Positions 10,664-20,123 of a DNA stretch of 64,000 bases are shown here, piece by piece. Position 1 is the first letter of the stretch; each line of letters begins with the position of its first letter. Location of the stretch: contig NZ_JAVBHX010000009.1 of assembly GCF_030732065.1 (NCBI RefSeq), positions 62,001 through 126,000 on the forward strand. The letters run 5' to 3'. A model generated the notes under the pieces. It saw nothing but the letters and a program-made list of their open reading frames with translations, was not told where the DNA came from and made no database searches. This DNA comes from Oceanimonas aquatica. GTDB lineage: Bacteria > Pseudomonadota > Gammaproteobacteria > Enterobacterales > Aeromonadaceae. Made by a program: the position numbers and the translations under genes.

Positions 10664-11236
10664 ATGAGTTTCGACACCCGGGCGCAGAACCGCGCCATGA
10701 CCCATTTTGACGAGCATGACAGCTTCTGGCTGTTTGGCTACGGCTCCCTTATCTGGAAGGCGGACTTTGCCTTTATTGAGCGTCGTCCGGCCTTGATCCA
10801 CGGCTGGGCGCGTCGCTTCTGGCAGGGCTCCCATGATCACCGTGGCACGCCGGTGCGGCCTGGCCGGGTGGCCACCCTGGTGCGCCAGCCGGGGGCCCTG
10901 TGCCATGGCATGGCCTACCGCATTGAGCCCGCCGTGCTGGCCCAGCTCGACCTGCGGGAAAAGAACGGCTACCTGCGCGAAAAGGTGGCGGTGCACTTTG
11001 ACGATGGCGGTGCTGAAGACGGGCTGATCTATCTCGCCACCGAGCATAACGCCGCCTTTCTGGGAGAAGCGCCCCTGGCGGAAATGGCGGCACAGATAGC
11101 CTCGGCCCATGGCCCCAGCGGCAGCAACCGGGAGTATTTGCTTAACCTGGCCCAGGCACTGGCGAGCCAGGGTGTGCACGACGACCACGTGTCCATGCTG
11201 GCGGCCTTGTTGCCGCCCGAAGAAGGAGAATGCTGA
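10664..11236 (+). CDS. chaC: ChaC-type gamma-glutamylcyclotransferase
   Basis: 190 residues. The GYGSLIWK motif (about residue 25) is the substrate-binding signature of the ChaC fold, and the glutamate of DLREKNGYLRE lies where the catalytic acid is found. ChaC proteins release 5-oxoproline from glutathione in the cytosol. The stop codon overlaps the start of the YkgJ gene (TGATG), so the two are translationally coupled. Confidence 0.9.
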   Translation: MSFDTRAQNRAMTHFDEHDSFWLFGYGSLIWKADFAFIERRPALIHGWARRFWQGSHDHRGTPVRPGRVATLVRQPGALCHGMAYRIEPAVLAQLDLREKNGYLREKVAVHFDDGGAEDGLIYLATEHNAAFLGEAPLAEMAAQIASAHGPSGSNREYLLNLAQALASQGVHDDHVSMLAALLPPEEGEC

Positions 11237-11487
11237 TGGAATGTCGGCCACATTGCGGCGCCTGCTGTATTGCGCCCAGCATCAGTGCGCCCTTGCCGGG
11301 CATGCCAAACGGCAAGCCGGCGGGGGTACCTTGTGCCCATTTGCTGGGCGACATGCGTTGCGAGTTGTTCGGCAAACCCGAGCGGCCGGCCTTGTGTGCC
11401 CGTTTTAATCCTGCCGAAGACGTGTGCGGCACCAGCCGCGATAATGCCATCTGGCTTATCAGCGAGCTGGAGGCGGCAACGGCTTAA
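11236..11487 (+). CDS. YkgJ family cysteine cluster protein
   Basis: 83 residues with the cysteine pattern CRPHCGACC near the N-terminus and further cysteines in PCAHL, MRCELF, LCARF and VCGT; this matches the YkgJ (zinc/iron-chelating) family of unknown function. The ATG at 11236 is chosen over one at 11230 because AAGGAG at 11222-11228 is correctly spaced only for the downstream start. It ends convergently with envC, overlapping it by four bases. Confidence 0.85.
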   Translation: MECRPHCGACCIAPSISAPLPGMPNGKPAGVPCAHLLGDMRCELFGKPERPALCARFNPAEDVCGTSRDNAIWLISELEAATA

Positions 11488-12689
11488 CCCCGGCGCAGCC
11501 AGGGCAGGGGATCGATGGCTTTGCCCTGATAGCGAATTTCAAAATACAGGCCGGGTTTGTCTTGGCCGCCGCTTTCACCACTCAGGGCAATGGCCTGACC
11601 GGCCTTGACGCGGTCGCCCGGGCCCAGCAGCAGAGACTGGTTATGGCCGTACAGGCTCAGGTAGCCCTTGCCGTGGTCGATCACCATCACCATGCCAAAA
11701 CCGTTGAGCCAGTCTGCGTATACCACCTGGCCGTTGGCCACGGCACTGACTTCCCGCCCCGCCGGGGCGCCAATCAGCAGGCCCTTCCAGCTCAGCTGGC
11801 TGGTGCGGGCGGCGCCAAAGCGATGCTGCAGCTTGCCCTTGAGCGGCCAGGGCAGGCTGCCCTTGGCCAGACCGCCAAAGTTCCCTTGAGTCTTGGCCAC
11901 CACAGGGGTGTGGCCCGATGGCCCGGGCTGGCGACGGGCGGCGGCTTCACGGCGCTCACGCTCCAGACGCTCCCGTTCGGCCCGCTCGGCGGCGGCCTTG
12001 ATCTGCTGCTCCAGGTGGCTGGCGGCCTGCTTCAGGTTGGCCAGCCGGCGGTTGCCCTGCTCCAGCCGGGCATTGATCTTTTTGGCGGTCTGGTTGCGCT
12101 CACTCTGGCGCTGCTGCAGGGATTGCTGCTGTTGCTGCTGACCGGCCAGCAATTCCTTGAGCCGGGCCCGGCCCCGTTCGGCCTGGCGCCGGTTGTCGGC
12201 GAGCTGGCGGCGAATGCCGGCGAGTTGCTTCAGGGCATCGGCCCGGGCCTGGTTAAGATGGGCGTAGTAATGCAGTAGGCGGTCGATGTCGCTGCTGTCC
12301 TGACCGTTGAGCAGCAGCTTGAGATAATCGTGGCGGCCGTTCTGGTAGGCGGCGCTCACCTGGGTGGCCAGCTGTTGCCGTTGTTCGTCGGCCTGGCGGT
12401 TGAGGGACTGGTGCTCCTGATCGAGCCGGGCCAGTTCCCGTTCGTTATCCTTCAGCTGGTGCTGAGTCTGGTTCAGCTTGCGGGCCAGGTCGGAAATGGC
12501 CTTTTCGTCCTTGGCCAGCTGTTGCTGCAGGGCCTTGAGCTCGCGCTGCTGTGCCTTAATGTCTTTTTGCTGGCTGGCAATCTGACCCTTTACGTTGCTC
12601 AGATCCTTGCTGTCGTCCGCCCATGCGCAAGCACCGGCCATCAGGCCGGTGCTCAGCAATAACGAAACAATCAGTCTTTGTATGCCCAT
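11484..12689 (-). CDS. envC: Murein hydrolase activator EnvC
   Basis: 401 residues: an N-terminal signal peptide ending near ACAWA, a long Gln/Lys/Leu-rich coiled coil (about residues 27-240) and a C-terminal LytM (M23) domain. The LytM domain has YGHN but GLYFEIR where active endopeptidases have a second His motif, so it is a degenerate domain that activates amidases AmiA/AmiB rather than cutting peptidoglycan, as known for EnvC. It is recruited by FtsEX, encoded 8 kb away. It follows gpmI by 9 bp, as in E. coli. Confidence 0.95.
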   Translation of the reverse strand: MGIQRLIVSLLLSTGLMAGACAWADDSKDLSNVKGQIASQQKDIKAQQRELKALQQQLAKDEKAISDLARKLNQTQHQLKDNERELARLDQEHQSLNRQADEQRQQLATQVSAAYQNGRHDYLKLLLNGQDSSDIDRLLHYYAHLNQARADALKQLAGIRRQLADNRRQAERGRARLKELLAGQQQQQQSLQQRQSERNQTAKKINARLEQGNRRLANLKQAASHLEQQIKAAAERAERERLERERREAAARRQPGPSGHTPVVAKTQGNFGGLAKGSLPWPLKGKLQHRFGAARTSQLSWKGLLIGAPAGREVSAVANGQVVYADWLNGFGMVMVIDHGKGYLSLYGHNQSLLLGPGDRVKAGQAIALSGESGGQDKPGLYFEIRYQGKAIDPLPWLRRG

Positions 12690-12698
12690 AGGCTGTGA

Positions 12699-14231
12699 TT
12701 ATTTCAGAACCATCAGGGGCTTGCCAGTCATTTGCGGCGGGATCTCCAGGCCCATCAGGCTCAGCATGGTGGGCGCCAGATCCGACAGCCGGCCACCTTC
12801 CACCGGGGTGGCATTGCGGCCGATGTAGATCAGCGGCACCGGCAGGTTGGTGTGGGCGGTGTGGGCCTGCCCGGTTTGCGGGTTCACCATCTGCTCGGCA
12901 TTGCCGTGATCGGCGGTGATAAGGGCCTCGCCGCCCACTTTTTCCAGGGCCTCGACCACCCGGCCAATGGAGCTGTCCACAGCTTCACAGGCCTTGACCG
13001 CGGCCTCAAAGACCCCGGTGTGGCCCACCATGTCGCCGTTGGGGTAGTTGCAGATAATCACGTCAAACTCACCACCCTCAATGGCCGCTACCAGCTTGTC
13101 GGTGAGCAGCCCGGCGCTCATTTCCGGCTGCAGATCGTAGGTGGCTACCTTGGGGCTGGGGATCAGCTCGCGCTGCTCGCCCTTGAAGCACTCCTCAATG
13201 CCACCGTTAAAGAAGAAGGTCACGTGGGCGTATTTCTCGGTTTCCGAAATGCGCAGCTGGGTCTTGTCGTGATCCGCCAGCCATTCCCCCAGGGTGTTTT
13301 CCAGACGTACCGGCGGGTAGGCGCAGCTGGTATGAATATCGGCGGCGTATTCGGTGAGCATGACAAAGTCGGTCAGCGCCGGGCGTACGCTGCGTTCAAA
13401 GCCGGCGAAGTCGTCTTCAACAAAGGCGCGGGTCAGCTCCCGGGCCCGGTCGGCACGGAAGTTCATAAAGATAATGGCATCGCCGTCCTGCATGGTGACC
13501 GGCTCGCCGATAACGGTGCCGTTGACGAACTCGTCGTTCTCGTCCCGGTCGTAGGCAGCCTGCAGGGCGTCAACACCGGTGGCGGCGCTGAACTCGGCCT
13601 TGCCCTGAGTCAGCAGGTCATAGGCGGTGTGCACCCGTTCCCAGCGGTTGTCTCGGTCCATGGCGTAGTAACGGCCGATGACCGACGCCAGCCGGCCCTT
13701 GCCGAGTTTTGTAAACAAACCATCAAAACGTTCGAGTGTACTCCGGGCCGAGCGGGGGGCCACGTCGCGGCCGTCGAGAAAGGCGTGCAGGTAAATTTCG
13801 GTCGCCCCCCGCTCGGCGGCCATCTTGACCATGGCGGCGATGTGATCTTCGTGGCTGTGCACGCCACCCGGTGACAGCAGGCCCATGATGTGCACGGCAC
13901 GGCCCTGGTTAACGGCACCGTCCACCGCGCCGGTCAGGGCCGGGTTGGTAAAGAAGTCGCCGTCGGCAATGGCCTTGCCGATGCGGGTCAGCTCCTGATA
14001 GACGATGCGGCCGGCACCAATATTGACGTGACCCACCTCGGAGTTGCCCATCTGGCCGTCGGGCAGGCCCACATCATCTCCGGAGGTGGAGATCAGGGTG
14101 GACGGGCGGTTTTTCATCAGGCCGTCGAGCACCGGCGTGCGGGCGGTGTGAATGGCGTTATGTTCGGTTTTTTCGCTGTACCCCCAGCCGTCGAGAATGA
14201 GCAGTACCAGGGGCTTTTTGGTCGAGTTCAT
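12699..14231 (-). CDS. gpmI: 2,3-bisphosphoglycerate-independent phosphoglycerate mutase
   Basis: 510 residues, the normal length. It interconverts 3- and 2-phosphoglycerate in glycolysis with two manganese ions. The N-terminal LLILDGWG holds the first metal-binding Asp, the nucleophilic Ser lies in [14 protein letters not shown] (about residue 63), and [11 protein letters not shown] carries the C-terminal metal ligands. It is the first gene of a gpmI-envC operon and is divergent from yibN across 218 bp. Confidence 0.96.
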   Translation of the reverse strand: MNSTKKPLVLLILDGWGYSEKTEHNAIHTARTPVLDGLMKNRPSTLISTSGDDVGLPDGQMGNSEVGHVNIGAGRIVYQELTRIGKAIADGDFFTNPALTGAVDGAVNQGRAVHIMGLLSPGGVHSHEDHIAAMVKMAAERGATEIYLHAFLDGRDVAPRSARSTLERFDGLFTKLGKGRLASVIGRYYAMDRDNRWERVHTAYDLLTQGKAEFSAATGVDALQAAYDRDENDEFVNGTVIGEPVTMQDGDAIIFMNFRADRARELTRAFVEDDFAGFERSVRPALTDFVMLTEYAADIHTSCAYPPVRLENTLGEWLADHDKTQLRISETEKYAHVTFFFNGGIEECFKGEQRELIPSPKVATYDLQPEMSAGLLTDKLVAAIEGGEFDVIICNYPNGDMVGHTGVFEAAVKACEAVDSSIGRVVEALEKVGGEALITADHGNAEQMVNPQTGQAHTAHTNLPVPLIYIGRNATPVEGGRLSDLAPTMLSLMGLEIPPQMTGKPLMVLK

Positions 14232-14377
14232 GGTGTAACCCTATAGTTGTTATTTGAAAGCTTTAAGCGAGCAACTGAAACTTGTGCGTCATATTACTAC
14301 AACTGCCGAATTGGTCACCAGACAAGGGGCAGGGGTATTTGCCATAGGGTGATCCGGGCCTCCCTGAGGGCGCCCAA

Positions 14378-14410
14378 GGCGGCTGTTATTTGACGAGTCC
14401 CCATGTATAC
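14378..14410 (+). promoter_or_regulatory. Candidate extended -10 promoter for yibN-secB-gpsA
   Basis: TGTATACT (about 14403-14410) is a good extended -10 element, with only a weak -35 (CTGTTA) 17 bp before it. It lies about 40 bp before the yibN ATG. This is pattern recognition only. Confidence 0.4.
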
Positions 14411-14449
14411 TCGGGCTTTTCCGTCTTTCGAAACGCAAGAAGTAACATC

Positions 14450-14878
14450 ATGCAAGAGTACCTTGATTTTGCCGCCCGGCACCCGCTGCTGACCATGGTC
14501 TGGCTGGGCCTGGCTTCTGCGGTCGTGTACACCTCGATCATTTCCCGTCTGTCCAAGGTGAAAGTGGTCCCGTCCCAGGAGGCGGTCATGCTGATCAACA
14601 AGCAGAACGCCGCCGTGGTCGACATTCGTTCGGCGGAAGAATTCCGCAAGGGCCATATCGCCGGTGCTGTGAACGTACCTCACGCTCAGCTCAAGGCCAA
14701 CAACCTGAACCTGATCGAAAAATACAAGGACAAGCCGCTGGTGCTGGTATGCGAAAGCGGCATGACCACCGCCAGCGCCGGGCGCCTGCTGAGCAAAGCC
14801 GGTTTTGGCCAGGTGTTCACTCTGCGCGGCGGCATGGCCGACTGGCGCACCCAGAACCTGCCGGTGAGCAAGCGTTAA
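14450..14878 (+). CDS. yibN: Membrane-anchored rhodanese-like protein YibN
   Basis: 142 residues: one N-terminal membrane helix (about residues 13-31), then a rhodanese domain with VDIRSAEEFRKGHIAGA and the active-site loop VCESGMTTAS, so the sulfur-accepting Cys is present. The ATG at 14450 begins the conserved MQEYLDF start. It opens a yibN-secB-gpsA run; E. coli has grxC between yibN and secB, which is absent here. The physiological sulfur acceptor is unknown. Confidence 0.9.
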   Translation: MQEYLDFAARHPLLTMVWLGLASAVVYTSIISRLSKVKVVPSQEAVMLINKQNAAVVDIRSAEEFRKGHIAGAVNVPHAQLKANNLNLIEKYKDKPLVLVCESGMTTASAGRLLSKAGFGQVFTLRGGMADWRTQNLPVSKR

Positions 14879-14911
14879 TTTTTACCACCCATTGAGCAAA
14901 AGGATAGTTTC

Positions 14912-15397
14912 ATGGCCGAAGCAGCAAACGGCGCCGATGCCCAGGCGCAACAGCAGGTAGAATTCCAGATCCAGCGCATTTACCTGAAGGACGTGTCCTT
15001 TGAAGCCCCCGCCACTCCCGTGGTGTTCCAGAAGGAATGGAAGCCAGAGGTCAAACTGGATCTCGACACCAAGAGCGCCCGCCTGGGTGACAATGTGTTT
15101 GAAGTGGTGCTGACCCTGACCGTCACCTGCAACATGGGCGAAAACGAAACCGTTTACCTGTGCGAAATTCAGCAGGCCGGCGTGTTCACCATCGGCAACA
15201 TGGCCGAGCCTCAGCTGGCTCACTGCCTGGGTTCCTTCTGCCCCAACATTCTGTTCCCCTATGCCCGCGAAACCGTGTCCAGCCTGGTGAACAAGGGCTC
15301 CTTCCCGCAGCTGAACCTGGCGCCGGTGAACTTCGACGCCCTGTTTGCTGCTCACGTGCAGCGCGCTCAGCAGCAACAGCCGCAGGCCGACGCCTGA
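14912..15397 (+). CDS. secB: Protein-export chaperone SecB
   Basis: 161 residues, usual SecB length with an acidic, Gln-rich start. It is a cytoplasmic tetramer that keeps precursor proteins unfolded and hands them to SecA. Family blocks are [15 protein letters not shown], the [20 protein letters not shown] strand region and the [11 protein letters not shown] motif. It is 33 bp after yibN, and its stop overlaps the gpsA ATG. Confidence 0.96.
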   Translation: MAEAANGADAQAQQQVEFQIQRIYLKDVSFEAPATPVVFQKEWKPEVKLDLDTKSARLGDNVFEVVLTLTVTCNMGENETVYLCEIQQAGVFTIGNMAEPQLAHCLGSFCPNILFPYARETVSSLVNKGSFPQLNLAPVNFDALFAAHVQRAQQQQPQADA

Positions 15398-16401
15398 TGA
15401 GCACGGATGCCGCCATTACCGTGCTGGGGGCGGGCTCCTACGGCACGGCCCTGGCCATCGCGCTGGCCCGTAACGGTCATCGTACTCTGCTGTGGAGCCA
15501 CCGGCCCGAGCAGGTGGCGGCATTGGCGGCGGATCGCTGCAACCGAGTATTCCTGCCCGATGCGGTATTTCCCGACAGTCTGGAGCCGGAAGCCGACCTG
15601 CAGCGGGCGGTACAGGCCAGCCCTAATCTGCTGATTGTGGTACCGAGCCATGTGTTTGCCGAGGTGCTGCGCAAGGTGAAGCCATTTCTGCGCCCCGACA
15701 GCCGCATTGCCTGGGCCACCAAGGGCCTGGACCCGGCCACCGGCAACCTGTTGCAGCACGTGGCCGAAGACATTCTCGGCCAGGAGCGTCCGCTGGCGGT
15801 GTTGTCGGGCCCGACCTTTGCTAAAGAGCTGGCCATGGGGCTGCCCACGGCCATTTCGCTGGCCTCCACCGAGGTGGATTTTGCCAAAGAGCTGGCGGAT
15901 CTGGTGCACTGCGATCGTTCATTCCGGGTATACCTGAACGACGACATGGTGGGTCTGCAGCTGGGTGGTGCGGTCAAGAACGTGATCGCCATTGGTGCCG
16001 GTCTGGCCGACGGCCTGGGCTTTGGGGCCAATGCCCGCACCGCGCTGATCACCCGTGGCCTGGTGGAGCTGCAACGCCTGGGTGTGGCCCTGGGTGCCCA
16101 GCAGGAGACCTTTATGGGCATGGCCGGGCTGGGGGATCTGGTGCTCACCTGCACCGACAACCAGTCCCGCAACCGCCGCTTTGGCCTGGCCCTGGGTCAG
16201 GGCAAAAGCGTGGACACCGCCATGGCCGAGATCGGCCAGGTGGTGGAAGGCTACCGCAATGCCGCCGAGGTGCATCAGCTGGCCGGCCGCCACGGCGTGG
16301 AAATGCCCATTTGCGAGCAGGTGTATCAGGTGCTGTATGAAGGCAAGAACGCCAAGGAAGCCGCCATCGCCCTGCTGAGCCGGGATCGCAAGGCAGAGTA
16401 A
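15397..16401 (+). CDS. gpsA: Glycerol-3-phosphate dehydrogenase [NAD(P)+]
   Basis: 334 residues, standard for GpsA, which reduces dihydroxyacetone phosphate to sn-glycerol-3-phosphate for phospholipid synthesis. The NAD(P)-binding [10 protein letters not shown] is at residues 11-20, and the catalytic lysine lies in [12 protein letters not shown] (about 190). The start overlaps the secB stop (ATGA). No cysE follows, unlike E. coli. Confidence 0.96.
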   Translation: MSTDAAITVLGAGSYGTALAIALARNGHRTLLWSHRPEQVAALAADRCNRVFLPDAVFPDSLEPEADLQRAVQASPNLLIVVPSHVFAEVLRKVKPFLRPDSRIAWATKGLDPATGNLLQHVAEDILGQERPLAVLSGPTFAKELAMGLPTAISLASTEVDFAKELADLVHCDRSFRVYLNDDMVGLQLGGAVKNVIAIGAGLADGLGFGANARTALITRGLVELQRLGVALGAQQETFMGMAGLGDLVLTCTDNQSRNRRFGLALGQGKSVDTAMAEIGQVVEGYRNAAEVHQLAGRHGVEMPICEQVYQVLYEGKNAKEAAIALLSRDRKAE

Positions 16402-16430
16402 GCCTTTTCGTCTGTTGGGCCGCGCAGCAA

Positions 16431-16544
16431 CGTCGGCCAAAGGGCACTGCTTCTCCGGCACGCCGTAAACCCATCCATGGGGGCTCCGTTGCGCCCTCCC
16501 TGGCGCAAAGGGCCGGCGCAGCAGACACCCTTTGCCCTCCTCTG
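16431..16544. repeat. Dispersed intergenic repeat, copy 1
   Basis: This ~115-bp block is nearly the same as 49656-49775 in the same orientation. Shared words include cgtcggccaa, acgccgtaaacccatcc, tgggggctcc, ccctggcgca and ccctttg. An internal hairpin TTGCGCC/GGCGCAA surrounds ctccct. It has no transposase and no clear terminal inverted repeats, so it looks like a non-autonomous repeat family. Confidence 0.85.
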
Positions 16545-16733
16545 TAAACTCGGCGCTGACTGACAGCTTGCAGACAGCGCCTATGTTGCCTGAAGCAGCA
16601 GTGGGGATTGCCGTAGCCGACCATTAAATGCCATGGATGGCATTTTCGAGCGTTACAGGGAGGTACTTGTAGCGTGTCGGCGGAGCGCAACCGCACTGAT
16701 GCTTCACACTGGGTACAATTTGACAGCGTAAAC

Positions 16734-16763
16734 AAAAAGAGGAGCCCTTGTGGCTCCTCTTTT
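16734..16763 (-). terminator. Bidirectional terminator downstream of nfuA
   Basis: AAAAAGAGGAGCC and GGCTCCTCTTTT pair around CTTGT. A-tract and T-tract flank both sides, so it can act for nfuA on the minus strand and for gpsA on the plus strand. Confidence 0.9.
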
Positions 16764-16781
16764 GCGTTCCGGCGGGCGAAC

Positions 16782-17360
16782 TCAGTAGTAGGAGTGGTCG
16801 CCGCGCTCGTGCTCGGTGGCGTCGCGTACGCCGTTGAGCTCGCCCGGGAACAGCTCGAGCAGTTGCTTCTCGATGCCTTCCTTCAGGGTCACGTCCACCA
16901 TCGAGCAACCGTTGCAACCGCCGCCAAACTGCAGAATGGCGAGGCCGTCTTCGGTGATTTCGGTGAGCACCACCTTGCCGCCGTGGCTGGCCAGGCCCGG
17001 ATTGATCTGGGACTGCAGCACGTATTCCACCCGATCGGCCAGCGGCGCATCGTCCGGCACCTTGCTCATCTTGGCGTTGGGGGCCTTCAGAGTCAGCTGG
17101 GAGCCCATCTGATCGGTGACGAAGTCAATTTCGGCCTCTTCCAGAAACGGTGCGCTCTGAGGATCGACCACGGCTTCAAAACCATCAAATTGCAGGTGGG
17201 TATCTTCGGGGTCCACCGCATCGGGAGGACAGTAAGAAACGCCGCACTCGGCATTGGGGGTACCGGGGTTTACCACAAAGACCCGAATATTGGTGCCTTC
17301 CGGCTGCTGCGACAGCAGTTTGCAGAAGTGTCCCTGGGCGGTTTCGGAAATCGTAATCAT
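16782..17360 (-). CDS. nfuA: Fe-S biogenesis protein NfuA
   Basis: 192 residues, as in E. coli. It is an Fe-S carrier that delivers 4Fe-4S clusters under oxidative or iron stress. The N-terminal half is the degenerate A-type domain ([19 protein letters not shown]) and the C-terminal NifU-like domain has the cluster-binding CxxC in [13 protein letters not shown]. The ATG at 17360 ([12 protein letters not shown]) matches the family; an earlier ATG would add non-conserved residues. Next to comF and bioH, as in E. coli. Confidence 0.96.
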   Translation of the reverse strand: MITISETAQGHFCKLLSQQPEGTNIRVFVVNPGTPNAECGVSYCPPDAVDPEDTHLQFDGFEAVVDPQSAPFLEEAEIDFVTDQMGSQLTLKAPNAKMSKVPDDAPLADRVEYVLQSQINPGLASHGGKVVLTEITEDGLAILQFGGGCNGCSMVDVTLKEGIEKQLLELFPGELNGVRDATEHERGDHSYY

Positions 17361-17431
17361 CGCTATCCTCATAAACCTGACTAAACAACTCAACTTTTAT
17401 CATACTCCTGTTGCCAGGCCTTGAATAGCCG

Positions 17432-18127
17432 TCAGTGCTCAAGAGTGCGGCACACCGCCCACACTTCCACTCGCTCGACGCCTTGCGCGTGCAGCAGCCG
17501 CGTCAGCTCGGCCATGGTGGCGCCTGTGGTGATCACATCGTCGAGCAGTGCCACATGGCGATAGGGGCACGACACCGCGGTAAAGGCACCTCTGAGGTTG
17601 CGCCGGCGCTCCATTTTGCTCAGGTGGGTTTGTGACGGCGTGGCCCGCACCCGGCGCAGCAGGTGGTGGTCCACTTGAATGTTCAGCTCCCGGCCCAGTT
17701 CCCGAGCAATTTCATCGGCCTGGTTATAGCCCCGGCGCAGCCGCCGCCACCAGTACAGCGGCACCGGCAGCACCGCCTCGGGCCAGGGCGGCGCCAGTTG
17801 CTCGGCCAGCAGGCGCCCCAGCAGCCGGCCGTTGAGGAGGCGGCCATGATATTTGAGATCGTGTACCAGCCGGCTGAAGGGGGCTTCAAAGGGTGCCAGT
17901 ACGCGCATGCGTTGCCAGGGCGGCGGTCGTTTCTGGCAGCGGCCACAGTGGGCATCGTCCAGGGGCAGCGGAAACGCACAGCCGGGGCAGGGGTGTTCCA
18001 GTACTGGCAGTTCGGTGCGGCAGTGCCGGCACAACAGCGCGGTATCCTGGCAGTCCTGCCGGCACAGCAAACACTGGCCCCACCACAGCGGACCGGATTG
18101 TAAGCGGGTAAGCAGGGGCCGTATCAT
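17432..18127 (-). CDS. gntX: ComF family phosphoribosyltransferase-like protein (GntX)
   Basis: 231 residues. An N-terminal zinc-finger region has Cys pairs (CLLCRQDC, LCRHC, CPGC, HCGRC) and the C-terminal PRTase fold ends with the PRPP loop VALLDDVITTGATM. In naturally competent bacteria ComF acts in uptake of single-stranded DNA; the role of GntX-type copies is unclear. The ATG at 18127 starts the zinc-finger module; reading further upstream runs antisense to bioH. Divergent from bioH by 27 bp. Confidence 0.92.
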   Translation of the reverse strand: MIRPLLTRLQSGPLWWGQCLLCRQDCQDTALLCRHCRTELPVLEHPCPGCAFPLPLDDAHCGRCQKRPPPWQRMRVLAPFEAPFSRLVHDLKYHGRLLNGRLLGRLLAEQLAPPWPEAVLPVPLYWWRRLRRGYNQADEIARELGRELNIQVDHHLLRRVRATPSQTHLSKMERRRNLRGAFTAVSCPYRHVALLDDVITTGATMAELTRLLHAQGVERVEVWAVCRTLEH

Positions 18128-18154
18128 GGGCCGGTCGTGATAAGGAAACATGCA

Positions 18155-18925
18155 ATGAGTGTATATACAGAACAACACGGGCGCGGCCCGGACCTGGTGC
18201 TGCTCCATGGCTGGGGCATGAACGGTGCCGTATGGCGCGAGCTGGCGGCCCGGCTTGAAAGCGACTTTTGCCTGCATATCGTGGATCTGCCGGGTTTTGG
18301 GCACAGTGTTCCGCTGCCTGCCGGCAGCACGCTGGCCGACTGGGCCGACAGCGTACTGGCGGTGGTGCCGGAGCGGGCCGCCTGGCTGGGCTGGTCCCTG
18401 GGCGGACTGGTGGCCACTCAGGCGGCGTTGCAGGCGTCGGAGCGGATCAGTTCCCTGATCACCCTGGCCAGCTCCCCCCGCTTTGTCAGCGAAGACGGCT
18501 GGCCCGGCATTCGGCCCGAGGTGCTGAGCGGCTTTGAACAGCAACTGGCGGAGGATCATCATCAGGTGGTGAATCGTTTTCTGGCGCTGCAGGCCATGGG
18601 CAGCGAGCACGCCCGGGAAGACATTCGCCGGCTGCGCGACAGCCTGGCCAGCAAGCCGGCGCCGGATCCGCAAGCCCTGGCGGCGGGCCTCGGCCTGCTG
18701 GGCGAGGTGGATTTGCGGGCGCAACTGGCGGAGCTGGAGATGCCCTTGCTGCGGCTGTATGGCCGGCTCGACGGCCTGGTGCCGCGCAAGGCGGCCGTGC
18801 TCACCGACACCCTGGCGCCGGACAGTCGCAGCCATGTTGAAGCCAGGGCCTCTCACGCCCCCTTTATCTCTCATCCCGAGGCCACCGCCGGGCACATTCG
18901 CCGGTTTCTGCAGGGGAAAGACTGA
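18155..18925 (+). CDS. bioH: Pimeloyl-ACP methyl ester carboxylesterase BioH
   Basis: 256 residues. BioH removes the methyl group from pimeloyl-ACP methyl ester to close the pimelate stage of biotin synthesis. The alpha/beta hydrolase triad is visible: Ser in GWSLGG (about residue 83), Asp in YGRLDGLVP (about 208) and His in ASHAPFISHP (about 236). LLHGWGMNGAVW is the oxyanion-hole region. The ATG at 18155 follows AAGGAAAC. Confidence 0.95.
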   Translation: MSVYTEQHGRGPDLVLLHGWGMNGAVWRELAARLESDFCLHIVDLPGFGHSVPLPAGSTLADWADSVLAVVPERAAWLGWSLGGLVATQAALQASERISSLITLASSPRFVSEDGWPGIRPEVLSGFEQQLAEDHHQVVNRFLALQAMGSEHAREDIRRLRDSLASKPAPDPQALAAGLGLLGEVDLRAQLAELEMPLLRLYGRLDGLVPRKAAVLTDTLAPDSRSHVEARASHAPFISHPEATAGHIRRFLQGKD

Positions 18926-19007
18926 ACACAAGGGCGCGGTTCACCCCCGGGCTGGGCTATAGTCAAAGGCACAGTCAGCAAGGCCAACGCCGACCAAGGA
19001 ATGTTGC

Positions 19008-19328
19008 ATGGCGATACCCGTGATTCTGCCCAACCTGCCGCCCAATCTGGCCCAGCCGGCCACCGAGGCGGCCCATGCCGATAACGTGCGCCGGCCGGCC
19101 ATTCCGGTCATTCGGGCGGTGCAGCCCTATGTGGCCATTCGCCAGCGGGACCGCCAACGCCAGCGCAGCCGGCGCGAGGAGGCCTTTGAGGCCTGGCTCA
19201 GCCTGCATCAGGGCGCTGTGTGTCTGATTGGCACCAGCCCGGCCATGAGCCGCCGGCTGGCCGTGATCAACCGGCGTTATCACGACCATGAGGGTCATGG
19301 CGACGCCGTGCTGGATATCGAGGTCTGA
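19008..19328 (+). CDS. Hypothetical protein, 106 residues
   Basis: I do not recognise this family. The protein is soluble, proline-rich at the N-terminus (PVILPNLPPNLAQP), then strongly basic (RQRDRQRQRSRREE), with a C-terminal RRLAVINRRYHDHEG. It lies between bioH and a ferredoxin-reductase-like gene, 19 bp before the latter, and has an aaggaatgttgc leader. Codon use resembles its neighbours, so it is likely real. Confidence 0.65.
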   Translation: MAIPVILPNLPPNLAQPATEAAHADNVRRPAIPVIRAVQPYVAIRQRDRQRQRSRREEAFEAWLSLHQGAVCLIGTSPAMSRRLAVINRRYHDHEGHGDAVLDIEV

Positions 19329-19346
19329 CCAAACGGGGGAGTTTTC

Positions 19347-20057
19347 ATGGCCAGCTACGACATTACCCTCAAGCGCACCGAGCCGGTGGCCGACGGCACC
19401 CTGGCGCTGTATTTCGACAAGCCCGACGGGTTTGCCTTTCGGGCCGGCCAGTGTGTGCGGCTGGTGCTCAAGGACCCGCCGGAAACCGACGACGAGGGCA
19501 ATGGCCGCATGCTGTCGCTGGCTTCTGCGCCGGCCGAGAGCGAGCTGATGGTGGCCACCCGGCTGCGGGATACCGCCTTCAAACGAGTGCTGGGCGGACT
19601 CAAGCCCGGTGCCGTGCTCACCCTCAAGGGGCCTTACGGTGATTTTGTGCTGCCCGCCGAGGGCGATGCCCCTGTGGTGTTTGTGACCGGTGGCATCGGC
19701 ATTACCCCGGTGCGCAGCATGCTGTTGCAGGCCCTGGATGAAGGAGACAACCGCGCCATCACCCTGTTTTACGCCAACCGCAGCCTGGGCGATGCCGCCT
19801 TTTTGTATGAGCTGCAGCAGGCCTGTGCCGGGCGCAGCAACTACGAGCTTGTTACCATTCTGACTCAGGACCCCGGCTGGCAGGGAGAAAAGGGGCGCCT
19901 GGATGAGGCCATGCTGCGCCGCCATGTTATGGATCTGACGGCGCCGTTGTATTACCTGGATGGACCGCCCGGTCTGGTAAGCGCCATGAAGTCGGTGCTG
20001 GCGGGGGCCGGCGTGCCCGAAGACAGAGTGCGTACCGAGGAATTTGCCGGCTACTGA
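19347..20057 (+). CDS. Ferredoxin-NADP reductase-like FAD oxidoreductase
   Basis: 236 residues. The N-terminal FAD domain has RMLSLASAP (an RxxS-type flavin-binding motif, about residue 53) and GPYGDF; the C-terminal NAD(P) domain has VFVTGGIGITPVRSML (about 111-126) and ends near YYLDGPPGLV. The mix resembles FNR-like reductases that serve ferredoxin, flavodoxin or an electron-transfer partner encoded elsewhere. No ferredoxin domain is attached and no partner gene is adjacent, so the electron acceptor is unknown. Start ATG preceded by gggggag. Confidence 0.82.
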   Translation: MASYDITLKRTEPVADGTLALYFDKPDGFAFRAGQCVRLVLKDPPETDDEGNGRMLSLASAPAESELMVATRLRDTAFKRVLGGLKPGAVLTLKGPYGDFVLPAEGDAPVVFVTGGIGITPVRSMLLQALDEGDNRAITLFYANRSLGDAAFLYELQQACAGRSNYELVTILTQDPGWQGEKGRLDEAMLRRHVMDLTAPLYYLDGPPGLVSAMKSVLAGAGVPEDRVRTEEFAGY

Positions 20058-20123
20058 AAATAGACCTGCTTCGGCTCTGTGTGTAAAATTCGTGCTCTTT
20101 TTGTTGAACAACGAGATCACGCC

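Larger units (their letters stand above)
16402..16781. other. 380-bp gap between gpsA and nfuA
   Basis: The gap holds one copy of a dispersed repeat (16431-16544), an 18-bp palindrome-like hairpin AAATGCCAT/ATGGCATTT at 16626-16646 that may terminate gpsA, and a bidirectional terminator at 16734-16763. I see no credible coding sequence in it. Confidence 0.6.

Noticed and set aside
15160-15396. N-terminal extension of gpsA overlapping secB
   Set aside because: The extra residues are an out-of-frame reading of secB; the ATG at 15397 begins the conserved NAD-binding sequence.
16431-16544. Insertion sequence end
   Set aside because: No transposase, no target duplication and no terminal inverted repeats; treated as a dispersed repeat.
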